DNA of 64,000 nucleotides from Candidula unifasciata (Eukaryota > Mollusca > Gastropoda > Stylommatophora > Geomitridae): contig CAJHNH020000702.1 of NCBI GenBank assembly GCA_905116865.2, forward strand, positions 487,501 to 551,500. The letters are read 5' to 3'. The notes under the pieces are model-generated. The model ran no database searches. It saw nothing but the letters and a program-made list of their open reading frames with translations, and had not been told where the DNA came from. Below are positions 55,245 through 64,000 of the stretch, piece after piece; positions within the stretch are counted from its first letter, which is position 1; each line of letters begins with the position of its first letter. The position numbers and the translations under genes are program-made.

Positions 55245-55525
55245 TTATGCAGCATCCATGGCTTAGGCGTTGCAAGTCCAACTTGTAATTCCAAGGTACC
55301 GCGATCGAAACCCACTGCTGGCTGCGTGGATTTTTATCATGGTATGGGGCGTAGCAGGTTGACCCAGCCTAAAATGGGTCCCAGGATGTATGTCTTGGGG
55401 AAGTAAAGATGGCTGGTGTAATGCTGACCACATTACCCACCTAGTGCCGATTGGTCTTTAAAAATATGGGTGCTCTTTCCATATGCCCGATACGCCCAAA
55501 GGCGTGAAAAGAGATCTTTAACTTT
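55245..55525 (+). repeat. tRNA-derived SINE ('TACCGCGATC' head)
   Basis: A full copy like 39665-39925, ending 'gcgtgaaaagagatctttaa'. Confidence 0.88.
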
Positions 55526-55624
55526 AACTTTGTTTAATTTATAGTATTAACTTTCTGTACATAAGGGAGTTGAAAGGTTGTAGACCATGAGGCAGACCAA
55601 GAAGACAATGAAGAATACAAACAT

Positions 55625-55770
55625 GTGGTACCATATAGACAGGCACCTGAGACAACAGATCACGTCCTCCAAGACTGTCCTAGATACATTTCCAGACAAA
55701 ACTTCTGGCCAAGAGAGACACTTATGTAGCCCAACTTCATTCACTGAGTGAATTACAAAAGCAAATAAAG
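55625..55770 (+). pseudogene. LINE ORF2 C-terminal zinc-knuckle fragment
   Basis: The + strand reads APETTDHVLQDCPRYISRQN and then FWPRETLM. This is the 'ET..H.L..CP.Y...R...WP' motif near the end of many LINE ORF2 proteins. A related fragment lies at 60660. Confidence 0.75.
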
Positions 55771-56560
55771 ACAACATTGCAGATATAGATATTCTATTTC
55801 AAGCGAAGGAAAGAAAAAGCATTGATGTCATAACTATAAAGAGATCCGCTGAGCTAGAAAGAAGAATGAGTGAAGGCGGATTATATCTGCAGCAAGCGCC
55901 ACAGAATAAAACTTTGTTAAAACTTTCACATAACAGAGTCCATACATCCACAATACTTGAACAATTAATCACACGACCACACATTTAGACAAACTGAAAG
56001 CTGACTGACCTGACTCACATACCACACACTCCCGCCAACAGTGGTCAGCTACACACGGATCCCACATTTCCCACACAACTTGGGGCGCTTGCGGTCACCC
56101 CTGAATATCAAGCAGCCTCTGTTTCACAACTTCAAGTGGCTCACGTTTACACTCACAACCCGTCAACACAACACGAGTGCCTGTCTTACTCATGCTTCAC
56201 AAAGCCCTGGCTTCATTAACTTTCTATATCTCATAGTGATTTCGCATACAAAAGAGAAATTACTAGAAGCTTAGAAGTTTTCAGTCATCTTTAAATGTCT
56301 TTATTACTTATTTCAGTTTGTATTGCATCAGAGGCTCAGGAAGCTTGGGTTCTCACCCCCAACAAAATAGTATATAGGGGAGGGGCGCTGAGACCCCCTC
56401 CAAATATTACTGGGGTCTCCCCCACCTTGAAAGTTTATTAATGGGCCTCAGATACCACATATAGTCTTGACGTTGTGTTTTAAATTGTTTGTACATTTAT
56501 ATTTTATTTATGTGCCATTTATCAAATAATAATAATTGTTGCATGCTTAAAACCCTAGAG
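55771..56560. other. Intergenic sequence without recognised features
   Basis: No gene or repeat was identified. A low-confidence SINE-body trace (56570-56700, 'actcataagtgctc') follows. Confidence 0.35.
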
Positions 56561-56734
56561 AGGTTTGTAGGTTTGAACATTGGATCAACATCATTGCACA
56601 CGGGTAGTAGTAACTCATAAGTGCTCCGTTCTTCTAACTCAAGTCTGAGTCCGAAGAAATTCAGCACAGTGCACAGGCTCTGTATCACTGGCGAGGATCC
56701 TTATACTTTAAATCTACTTTAGGTAGATTTTAAA

Positions 56735-56970
56735 CTTCAAATTTTGCAATGGCAGCGCTGTTAGGCTACTCTTTTTTAATGTCCAACTTCCAGGGGATTT
56801 TTTACATGCGCGACAGTACACACAGGCGTCTGATCCCACTACCCAGAGACCAGGGAAAATTACTGGAAGTCCAAGTCCAAATGAACAAAATCCCAGCTCT
56901 TATCGGGGATTGAACCCGGAACCTCTAGCACTCAAGGCGATTGTCATGCCTCGAGACCACGCAGCCACCT
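56735..56970 (-). repeat. tRNA-derived SINE ('GTTCCGGGTTCAATCCCCG' head), minus strand
   Basis: The minus strand shows an A-box-like 'TGGCTGCGTGGTCTCGAGG' and a B-box-like 'GGGTTCAATCCCC', followed by 'gagctgggattttgttc'. Confidence 0.75.
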
Positions 56971-57114
56971 ACCTTAGATATATCTGGATTATTACCAAGT
57001 GTAATTTAGCAATAGTGTAATAAAGAAATAGCTTTTTATCATGTAGTAGTAAGTATCATCTAAATAATAACCTGTTCAGCTGCCAGGGTTATAGATACTA
57101 TTTTATGTTATGTT

Positions 57115-57480
57115 ATCACAATCGACGTCTTTTTGCACATTGGACATCCCCATGCATGCTCAGTCCTCCGATGCAGTAGCCACTTCATGGTACCTCTTCT
57201 TATTGTTCCCATGAGGAGTTGGTTATAGTTTCTCCATCTTTACCTCTAAGACGGCATGGTCGTGCTTCACCAAGCTTAACTTCTCGGTCACGAAGTCATG
57301 TTAGCGTCAGAGATTCGCCTTTATCTCCCAACCTAATCCATACAGCGTTGATGATATCAGCTCTGTCCATGCTTTTTACCCATTCGCATTGGTGCATTAC
57401 TTGCCAGCTGGTCAGCTCTTTCATTACCATTTACTCCTGCGTACCCAGGTGTGTAGATCCAGATCATGGAGGTTAACTGC
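57115..57480 (-). pseudogene. LINE RNase H end and 3' region, minus strand
   Basis: The minus strand reads GYAGVNGNERADQLASNA, the last RNase HI block, then a basic tail (GEARPCRLRGKDGE). It is collinear with 61860-62200. Confidence 0.8.
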
Positions 57481-57604
57481 GACTTCCAAATGCTTTCTAA
57501 CCATTCGGAGCGGAGACTAACTGTAGCGATTTTCTGAAAGATGCTATGTATAGTGTCTGTTGTATTTTCCTTGTATACTGTTTGCTGTGTTTATATTTTG
57601 TATA

Positions 57605-57765
57605 AGGGGAGTTGAGTGGTCTTAAAGCATGGCAACTGCCTTGAGCGCTGGAGGTCCCGGGTTCAGGCCCAGGGGAAGGCTGAGATTTTAAAACGTGGAC
57701 GTCTAGTAATTTCCCATGGTTTCTGGGTAGTAAGACACTGGTGTGTGTATTGTTGAGATGGTTAA
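57605..57765 (+). repeat. tRNA-derived SINE (same family as 56735-56970)
   Basis: B-box-like 'GGGTTCAGGCCC', then 'ggctgagattttaaaacgtg'. Its 3' end runs into the 41-bp array. Confidence 0.7.
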
Positions 57766-57769
57766 CAAA

Positions 57770-57930
57770 TCCCTTGACAGTTGAAAACTGAAAACAAATA
57801 GCCAAAAAAATCCCTTGACAGTTGAAAACTGAAAACAAATAGCCAAAAAAATCCCTTGACAGTTGAAAACTGAAAACAAATAGCCAAAAAAATCCCTTGA
57901 CAGTTGAAAACTGAAAAACAAATAGCCATT
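57770..57930. repeat. 41-bp tandem repeat, 4 units
   Basis: Unit: 'aatcccttgacagttgaaaa' plus 'ctgaaaacaaatagccaaaaa'. One further unit lies apart at 58105-58168. Confidence 0.95.
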
Positions 57931-58014
57931 AAAATTGATCGCGTGGGCAACTGCTGATCTGTTGGCGACTTCTGCTACCATCAATGATGAACTGCAATTC
58001 TAATACTGTGATAA

Positions 58015-58168
58015 ACATTCTGTGTGTTTTTCGTTGGCACAGGACAAGAGCAAAGATGGGGTGACCCGTTTGCTATGAAGCTGAAACTAAGACTACCAGA
58101 CTACCAGACAAACAAATAGCCAAAAAAAAAATCCCTTGACAGTTGAAAACTGAAAAAAAAATAGCCTA
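58015..58168 (+). repeat. Interspersed block plus stray 41-bp unit
   Basis: 'ttcgttggcacaggacaaga' (shared with 17345 and 42645) is followed by 'caaatagcc' and one more copy of the 57770 unit. The block therefore seems to have been inserted into the array. Confidence 0.7.
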
Positions 58169-58194
58169 ACAGCACTGCCTGGGCAAAATTGTGA

Positions 58195-58312
58195 TTTTAG
58201 CTACTGGCACCATTAGTATCGGAACTCTTCGCTGGCTGCTGAAGATGGAGACGGAGCGCTTATGGGAATGCCCCGGGTGCTGTGATGTCGGTTCTTGAAT
58301 CAAATCAAATCA
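58195..58312 (+). pseudogene. 3' end of the RNase H-family LINE
   Basis: 'ggaactcttcgctggctgct', 'gaagatggagacggagcgct' and 'ggtgctgtgatgtcggttct' match the ends of 15305 and 29200. It ends in (AAATC)n. Confidence 0.8.
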
Positions 58313-58559
58313 AATCGATTGTGGTTTAAAAATCTACCCAAAGTATTTCAGGATTCTTACCGGTGCTACGGAGTTTGTTAAGTTGGAAGTAGAATAGAGC
58401 ACTTATGGGTTACTACCCTTGTGCCATGATGTTTATCCGTTGTTAAAACCTAAAAAAATGTATATTTTGTAAAATAATTTCTTTTAGACATTTGTGTAAT
58501 TTGTATCTTTATTTGAAATATTGAATGTTGAGCTAACAACTGAGAATACAGCAATTGGG

Positions 58560-58800
58560 ATATTTCCATAGGCGCTCAGTCCTCATCTTTAGCAGCCAGC
58601 GGAGAGTTCCATTTCCAGTAGTTCTAGCAGCAGTATGATTATATATGTGTCTTGCCTTTCGTCTGAGTTCAGAGCATCAGCTAGATTCCCTGGTCACTTT
58701 TAGCTGTCCCATTATCTCCAAGCTAGTACCAAGTAGCTTGTCATTCATAAACCCACCTCCTGTCAGTGCATAACCATCCAATCTGTCTATGTGTTAATTT
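58560..58800 (-). pseudogene. RNase H-family LINE tail, minus strand
   Basis: In reverse complement it matches the family end ('gctgctaaagatgagg', 'gaaatggaactctccgctgg'). Confidence 0.65.
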
Positions 58801-58819
58801 CCTAATACTCCTGCTTGCC

Positions 58820-59110
58820 TGGGTCATGACCTCATGTATAAATGATGTGACAGAAGGTGTTATGACATCATGTGTGAATGATGTGACAGAAGGTGTTATG
58901 ACATCATGTATGGATGATGTGACAAGGTAAAATGACATCATGAATGAATGATGTGATAGAAGGTAGAATTGCATCATGCATGAATGATGTGACAGAAGGT
59001 ATAATGACATCATGTATGGATGATGTCACAGAAGGTATAATGACATCGTGTGTGAGTGATATGACAGAAGATGACATGACATCATGATTTAATGATGTGA
59101 ACAGTGATGT
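58820..59110. repeat. ~36-bp minisatellite (8 units)
   Basis: Unit: 'gacatcatgtatgaatgatg' plus 'tgacagaaggtgttat' with drift. Confidence 0.92.
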
Positions 59111-59434
59111 GAGTGAAGTACAGCATGTATAACTGACATGGTAAGATGCATATTTTTTTTATTTCTTTCACTGTCCAGATGATTGCCATGATAGTTCTGC
59201 ATGAGTGATTGTCATGAACTATTTAACTCGAATGATTACAACCAAAGTGGCGGCAGAGCTGGAGGCAAGGAGCTGAGAACATAACAGGAAGAGGCAGGGA
59301 TATCTCGCCTGTGTTTGCCAGAGTTGTCATGAGTCAGCGCAGACATGGCAACAAGCAGTCTCAAGCAACAGAGCAGTGGAGAGATAAAGGCAGGGTCTCG
59401 AAACAGTTCTGTGAGTGGTAAGTGGGAGCTCTGT

Positions 59435-60160
59435 GTGTGTGTGTGTCTCTCTCTCACTCTGTCTGTCTGTCTCTCTCTCTGATTCTGTGTCTCTGTCTTT
59501 TTCTCTCTGCCTGTTTTTCTCAGTCTGTCTTTCTCTCTGTCTGTATCTCCATCTGTCTCTCTATCTCTCTCTCTGTCTGTCTGTATCTCCATCTGTTTCT
59601 ATATCTCTCTCTGTCTGTATCTCCATCTGTCTCTATATCTCTCTCTGTCTGTATCTCTATCTGTCTCTATATCTCTCTCTGTCTGTATCTCCATCTGTCT
59701 CTATATCTCTCTGTCTGTCTGTATCTCTATCTGTCTCTCTATCTCTCTCTCTGTCTGTCTGTATCTCTATCTGTCTCTATATCTCTCTCTGTCTGTATCT
59801 CCATCTGTCTCTATATCTCTCTGTCTGTCTGTATCTCCATCTGTCTCTCTATCTCTCTCTCTGTCTGTCTGTATCTCCATCTGTTTCTCTATCTCTCTCT
59901 GTCTGTATCTCCATCTGTCTCTCTATCTCTCTCTCTGTATCTCCATCTGTCTCTATATCTCTCTCTGTCAGTATCTCCACATGTCTCTATATCTCTCTCT
60001 GTATCTCCATCTGTCTCTATATCTCTCTGTCTGTCTGTATCTCCATCTGTCTCTATATCTCTCTCTGTCTGTATCTCCATCTGTCTCTATATCTCTCTCT
60101 GTCTGTATCTCCATCTGACTCTATATCTCTCTCTGTCTGTATCTCCACCTGTCTCTCTGT
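59435..60160. repeat. Long compound CT/CTGT microsatellite
   Basis: About 30-bp higher-order units of 'ctctctgtctgtatctccat' plus 'ctgtctctatat'. The period keeps several frames open (Ser/Leu/Cys-rich), none of which is a gene. Confidence 0.95.
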
Positions 60161-60420
60161 GCATGTGTGTGTCTCCATGCATGACTGTATTTATGACTGT
60201 ATGTGTGTATGCCTGTATTACGTATGTATGTATGAATGTATGTATGTATGCCTTTATGTTTGTATCTATGTATGTATGTTTGTGTGTACGTATGCCTGTG
60301 TGTATGTGTGTATGCATGTTTGTATGTATGTGTGTATGTATGTATGTATGTATGTAATGTATGCATGCATGTTTTTGTGTGTAAGTGATTGGGTGAGCGT
60401 GTGTATGTGGGTGTATGTAT
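60160..60420. repeat. (TATG)n/(TGTA)n microsatellite
   Basis: Imperfect TATG units with CATG and TGTG variants. Confidence 0.9.
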
Positions 60421-60659
60421 GCACGCGCGGGTTTTTGCTTTTGTGTTCTTTTATAATATTTATAATATGCATAACATCATATGATCATAACATGCTTTAT
60501 TAGTAAAATACAACTGCTGTGCGAAAGATGGTTGACTGGAAGGGCCGAATGTAAGACGGGCCTGCGTGCCCAATTTGTGACCCTTTGAAAATAAAGTTCG
60601 TTCGTTCGTTTTTCGTTCGTTCTCTATCTCACTCTGTGTCTCTCTGTATTGCTGTATTG

Positions 60660-60835
60660 CTCTCTGTATGTACAGACCCCTGGGCACATACTACAGTACT
60701 GCCCTTACCTCTCCCAGCAAAGACTGTGGATATGGCCCAAGGGAGCCACATTGCAAGAGAAGCTATGGGGAACCGCTGGCGACCTTAAACACACAGTCCT
60801 ATTTGTGACCCAGACGGGACTCAATGTTTAGCATG
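60660..60835 (+). pseudogene. LINE ORF2 C-terminal zinc-knuckle fragment
   Basis: The + strand reads TPGHILQYCPYLSQQRLWIW and KGATLQEKLWGTAGDL, ending FVTQTGLNV and a stop. It is the complete C-terminus of a LINE ORF2 of the 'H-I-L-Q-x-CP' type. Confidence 0.85.
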
Positions 60836-60839
60836 ACTG

Positions 60840-61360
60840 ATGTCGAACGCAGAAGAAAAAGTCTCTGTATCTCCATCAGTCTCTCTTTTATGCCTGTCTG
60901 TCTCTATCTCTGTTTCTCACTCCCTCCTCTATCTCCTCGAAACTTTATTATGTGAAATTTTGCTTTGTGAAACACTGTATAAAACATTATCACGTGAAAC
61001 TTTGTCATGTGTAACATTGCTATGAGAAACTGTATCCTTTTTATGTGAAGCTTCATTCTGTGAAATGTTGTCATTTAAAAATTTGTCATTTGTAACATAA
61101 TATGTTACTATGCCATGCCTATAACAATATGTCGAACATCTGGAAGTCAAAGACATTCAGCAAACGTGCAAAACTTAAGAACTTCAACTCTTGTGTGATT
61201 CCAGTAACTTATAGATGTGAGAGTTGGAAAGCAACAGTAGCTCTAGGTAAAAAAAAATAAAAAAAAATAATTAAACAATTTTGAAAAAATTAAAAGAATA
61301 CTATATTTCCCATGGACAGACTGAAAAGAGACCAAGCCAGATAATGTATAAAATTTTATA
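60840..61360. other. Intergenic sequence with a degenerate short repeat
   Basis: 60940-61090 has variants of 'tgtgaaactttgtcatgtg' (roughly 16-20 bp). No gene was found. Confidence 0.55.
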
Positions 61361-61379
61361 GGAAGGTGCAGCTGGAACT

Positions 61380-61590
61380 ACATCAGACATGCACTCAGAA
61401 TGGGTAAGACCAGACTCCACCATCAAGCTCTCACTGAAATGGGAAAAGAAAACAGGAAAAACCAAGAAAGAGCCTAATGAACATCCAAGGCCTAAAGCAG
61501 GTGGCAGCGAACCGCAAGACATAGAGAGCTCTGACCTATGCGTCGCCCTAGGCTCAAGAGGAAGACTAACTAGCTTACTGTTTGCAAAGT
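61380..61590 (+). pseudogene. Possible LINE ORF2 C-terminus
   Basis: One frame reads KQVAANRKTWRALTYASP, suggestive of the 'A.DR..WR.L' tail of LINE proteins. Several stops are present. Weak. Confidence 0.4.
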
Positions 61591-61591
61591 A

Positions 61592-61855
61592 AAAGGACCC
61601 ATTTCACCCTAGTGGCATATTTGGCACATGATGCTAGGCTAAGATTTGTATAGACCAGTCAGCCCTCAAAGGACAATATGATCAACATCACACCGGCCAC
61701 CTTTACTGCCCTAGAATTTACCTAGTACCTGTTTTTAGCTTTGGTTGACCTGAAAGCCAAGGTCATTTGGGGGGGGATCCATCTTGATATGAATTTCAAA
61801 CCAAGACCAGGAGTCCGAAGATTTAGCCACTATGTCACTAGTGCTTCCTTTACTG
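61592..61855 (-). repeat. SINE ('GTCGACCCAGCC' body), minus strand
   Basis: A diverged copy recognised by 'aaaaggacccatttcaccct', 'gtatagaccagtcagccctc' and 'catcacaccggccaccttta'. Confidence 0.65.
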
Positions 61856-61859
61856 TGTG

Positions 61860-62200
61860 TGAACCTGGCTGTCACAGTCGATGTCTTTCCACTAAGGGCA
61901 TTCCCATGCATGCTTAGTCCACCGATGCAGCAGTCACTTTAAGGTACCTGTACTGATTGTTCCTTTGAGAAGTTAGTTATAGTATATTCTGTCATTCCCT
62001 CAAAGATAGCATAGACATACATCACCAAGCTTAACTCCTTGCTCACGCAATAGTGTTAGCATCAGAGATGAAACCCCAGCCTAGTCTGTACAGCGCTGAT
62101 GATATCTGTTTGTGCTTTTTCCCATTTGCATTAGTGCATTACTTGCCAGCTGGTCAGCTCTTTCATTACCATTTACTCCTGCATGCCCAGCTTTTTACAT
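61860..62200 (-). pseudogene. LINE RNase H end and 3' region, minus strand
   Basis: Collinear with 57115-57480 but with a small deletion. It shares 'attacttgccagctggtcag' and 'ctctttcattaccatttact' exactly. Confidence 0.8.
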
Positions 62201-62609
62201 AATTAAAGTATAGGGTGCTTTATTAATATCCTACCGCAAACAGGGGAAATCAACAGTTCACGGGACAGTCTAATATTTCAGGGGGTGGTAGATAGGCTGC
62301 ATACAGTCGTGGGACATAGGCTGCATGCATTCGTGGGACCTAGGCTGCACTTTCTTGTGGGACGTAGGTGGGTTGCGGTTAGGGCCAGTTCTAGATGTTT
62401 TGGGGTCGTTAAAAGCATCAGAAAGCCGGAAAGCCCAGTCTTACCACCCTCTAAAATGTTGGACTGTCCTGTGACATCATCTGAGGGAAAGTATATTTAT
62501 AAAGAACCAAGCGTAGACTACCTGCTGCAGTTTTATGAAGCGATTACCCAATAAGACCACGTCTGTATATTGTTGACGTTTATGCTGTAATTCACTTTAC
62601 CTCTGGTAG
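62201..62609. other. Intron-like sequence before the second gene's exon
   Basis: 'ataggctgca(t/c)(a/g)cagtcgtgggac' repeats three times at about 62292-62370. A + strand frame at 62285-62554 is open for 89 codons but has no recognisable family and is not joined to the next exon by a donor in phase that I can confirm. Confidence 0.4.
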
Positions 62610-62823
62610 AATATGATTCTTCTGTACCACCCATTGATTCGTCGAAGACAAAATTAGTTCGCCACATACCCTCTGACATTGACGATGAGCTCATTCGGAC
62701 AGGGGAATCCTTGCAACAGTCCATGTTTGCCGGGGAGTCAACTCCAGCAAACTATCAGATCCCCAGATACCCCATTCAGGAAAAGGAGACCCGGGCGTAT
62801 TTTGAACGCAGGCTTTCTACCAG
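62610..62823 (+). CDS. Internal exon of an unidentified second gene
   Basis: This exon has 214 bases, with borders 'cacctctggtag'-like acceptor ('acctctggtag|AAT') and 'CCAG|gtgagt'. Only one frame is fully open: it starts with the last two bases of a split codon, gives 70 complete codons and ends with two bases of another. The product contains YDSSVPPIDSSKTKLVRHIP, DDELIRTGESLQQSMFAGE and YQIPRYPIQEKETRAYFERR. It is hydrophilic, with no membrane segment or known motif, and resembles no family I can name. Codon use looks like real coding sequence, and the gene continues to the right of the window. No other exon of it was identified. Confidence 0.75.
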
Positions 62824-62869
62824 GTGAGTGGTCCAGTTTTCTTACACATGTAAAGGTTAAAGTAATTCT

Positions 62870-64000
62870 TTGGTGTTCAGATCTTATAATGTACTAGGTC
62901 TCAACAGTTTATGTTTTATAATGTACTAGGTCTCAACAGTTTAGGTCTTATAATGTACTAGGTCTCAACAGTTTAGGTCTTATAATGTACTAGGTCTCAA
63001 CAGTTTAGGTCTTATAGTGTACTAGGTCCCAACAGTTTAGGTCTTATAGTGTACTAGGTCTCAACAGTTTAGGTCTTATAGTGTACTAGGTCCCAACAGT
63101 TTAGGTCTTATAGTGTACTAGGTCTCAACAGTTTAGGTCTTATAGTGTACCAGGTCCCAACAGATTCAAGTGTTTAGGTCTTATAATGTACTAGGTCCCA
63201 ACAGATTCAAGTGTTTAGGTCTTATAATGTACTAGGTCTCAACAGTTTAGGTCTTATAATGTACTAGGTCCCAACAGATTCAAGTGGTTAGGTCTTATAA
63301 TGTACTAGGTCCCAACAGATTCAAGTGTTAAGGTCTTATAATGTACTAAGTCCCAACAGTTTAGGTCTTATAATGTACTAGGTCCCAACAGTTTAGGTCT
63401 TATAACGTACTAGGTCCCAACAGTTTAGGTCTTTTAATGTACTATGTCTCAACAGTTTAGATCTTATAGTGTACTAGGTCCCAACAGATTCAAGTGTTTA
63501 GGTCTTATAATGTACTATGTCTCAATAGTTTAGGTCTTATAGTGTACTATGTCTCAACAGTTTAGGTCTTATAATGTACTAGGTCCCAACAGATTCAAGT
63601 GTTTAGGTCTTATAATGTACTAGGTCCCAACAGATTCAAGTGTTTAGGTCTTATAATGTACTAGGTCCCAACAGATTCAAGTGTTTAGGTCTTATAATGT
63701 ACTAGGTCTTATAGATTAGGTTTTATATTAGATTTCTACAGTTTAGGTCATATAATGTATTAGGTCTCAACAGATTGGAGTGTTTAGGTCTTATAAAGCA
63801 CTAGGTTTTAACAGATTGGAGTATTTAGGTCTTCTAAAGTACAAGGTCTTAACAGATTTGAGAGTTTATGTTTTAAATGTGCTAGGTCTCAACATATTGG
63901 AATATTTAGGTCTTATAATGTACTAGGTCTCAACAGATTGGAGTATTCAGGTCTTATAATGTACTAGATTTCAACAGATTGGTGTGTTTGTTTAGGCCTT
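62870..64000. repeat. 32/41-bp minisatellite running off the right edge
   Basis: The core 'TTTAGGTCTTATAATGTACT' plus 'AGGTCTCAACAG' alternates with a longer form that adds 'ATTCAAGTG'. About 30 units are present, starting some 50 bases after the donor of the 62610 exon. Units become more diverged towards the right edge. Confidence 0.95.

Noticed and set aside
59415..60503. A 362-codon frame and a 311-codon frame
   Set aside because: They are a translation of a CT/CTGT and TATG microsatellite with a period divisible by three.
62285..62554. Upstream exon of the second gene
   Set aside because: The frame begins in a short internal repeat and ends at a stop without a convincing donor in phase with the exon at 62610.

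Overview
The window is animal nuclear DNA: spliced genes with long introns, very dense retroposon debris and simple repeats, no operons. The repeat landscape (several LINE C-terminal fragments of types common in gastropod and bivalve genomes, tRNA-headed SINEs, a SPIN-like hAT MITE) points to a mollusc, most likely a gastropod. This is inference, because no species-diagnostic gene is present.

The only gene that can be read confidently is PDE9A, the high-affinity cGMP-specific 3',5'-phosphodiesterase, on the + strand. It enters from the left edge (its 5' exons are missing) and ends at a stop codon at 32810-32812, with a poly(A) signal at 33465. Twelve exons were placed by canonical AG/GT borders and continuous phase. 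They encode the whole catalytic domain: the HNFRH metal site, CHDLDH, the [11 protein letters not shown] aspartate and the nucleotide-binding AQIGF. The first two exons seen (493-550 and 7646-7706) are a diverged duplicate pair encoding the same linker segment. Frame arithmetic shows that exactly one of them can be used per transcript, so they look like mutually exclusive alternative exons. This is the most interesting signal in the window.

The PDE9A introns hold LINE tails, SINEs, a pair of oppositely oriented 138-bp MITEs flanking a single exon, a SPIN-like hAT element carrying exactly 23 copies of a 31-bp unit, and a 20-bp minisatellite that runs up to a 3' splice site.

From 33.5 to 62.5 kb no convincing host gene was found. 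The stretch holds RNase H-bearing LINE fragments (one with a long CTAA tail), SINEs, large minisatellites, a broken family-B DNA polymerase relic on the - strand (45.8-46.5 kb), a roughly 3-kb imperfect palindrome with outward-facing tRNA-like sequences (47.6-50.8 kb) and a palindromic MITE-like element (54.4-54.9 kb). At the right edge one well-formed exon (62610-62823, +) belongs to a second, unidentified gene, and a large minisatellite fills the start of its next intron.

A recurring theme is that tandem repeats and homopolymer tracts start inside transposon copies: a 31-bp array in the SPIN-like MITE, a 41-bp array in a LINE ORF, 24-28-bp and about 85-bp arrays in other LINE fragments, poly-C from short C runs, and GAA tracts from LINE tails. 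Most long reading frames in the window are products of such repeats, not genes.
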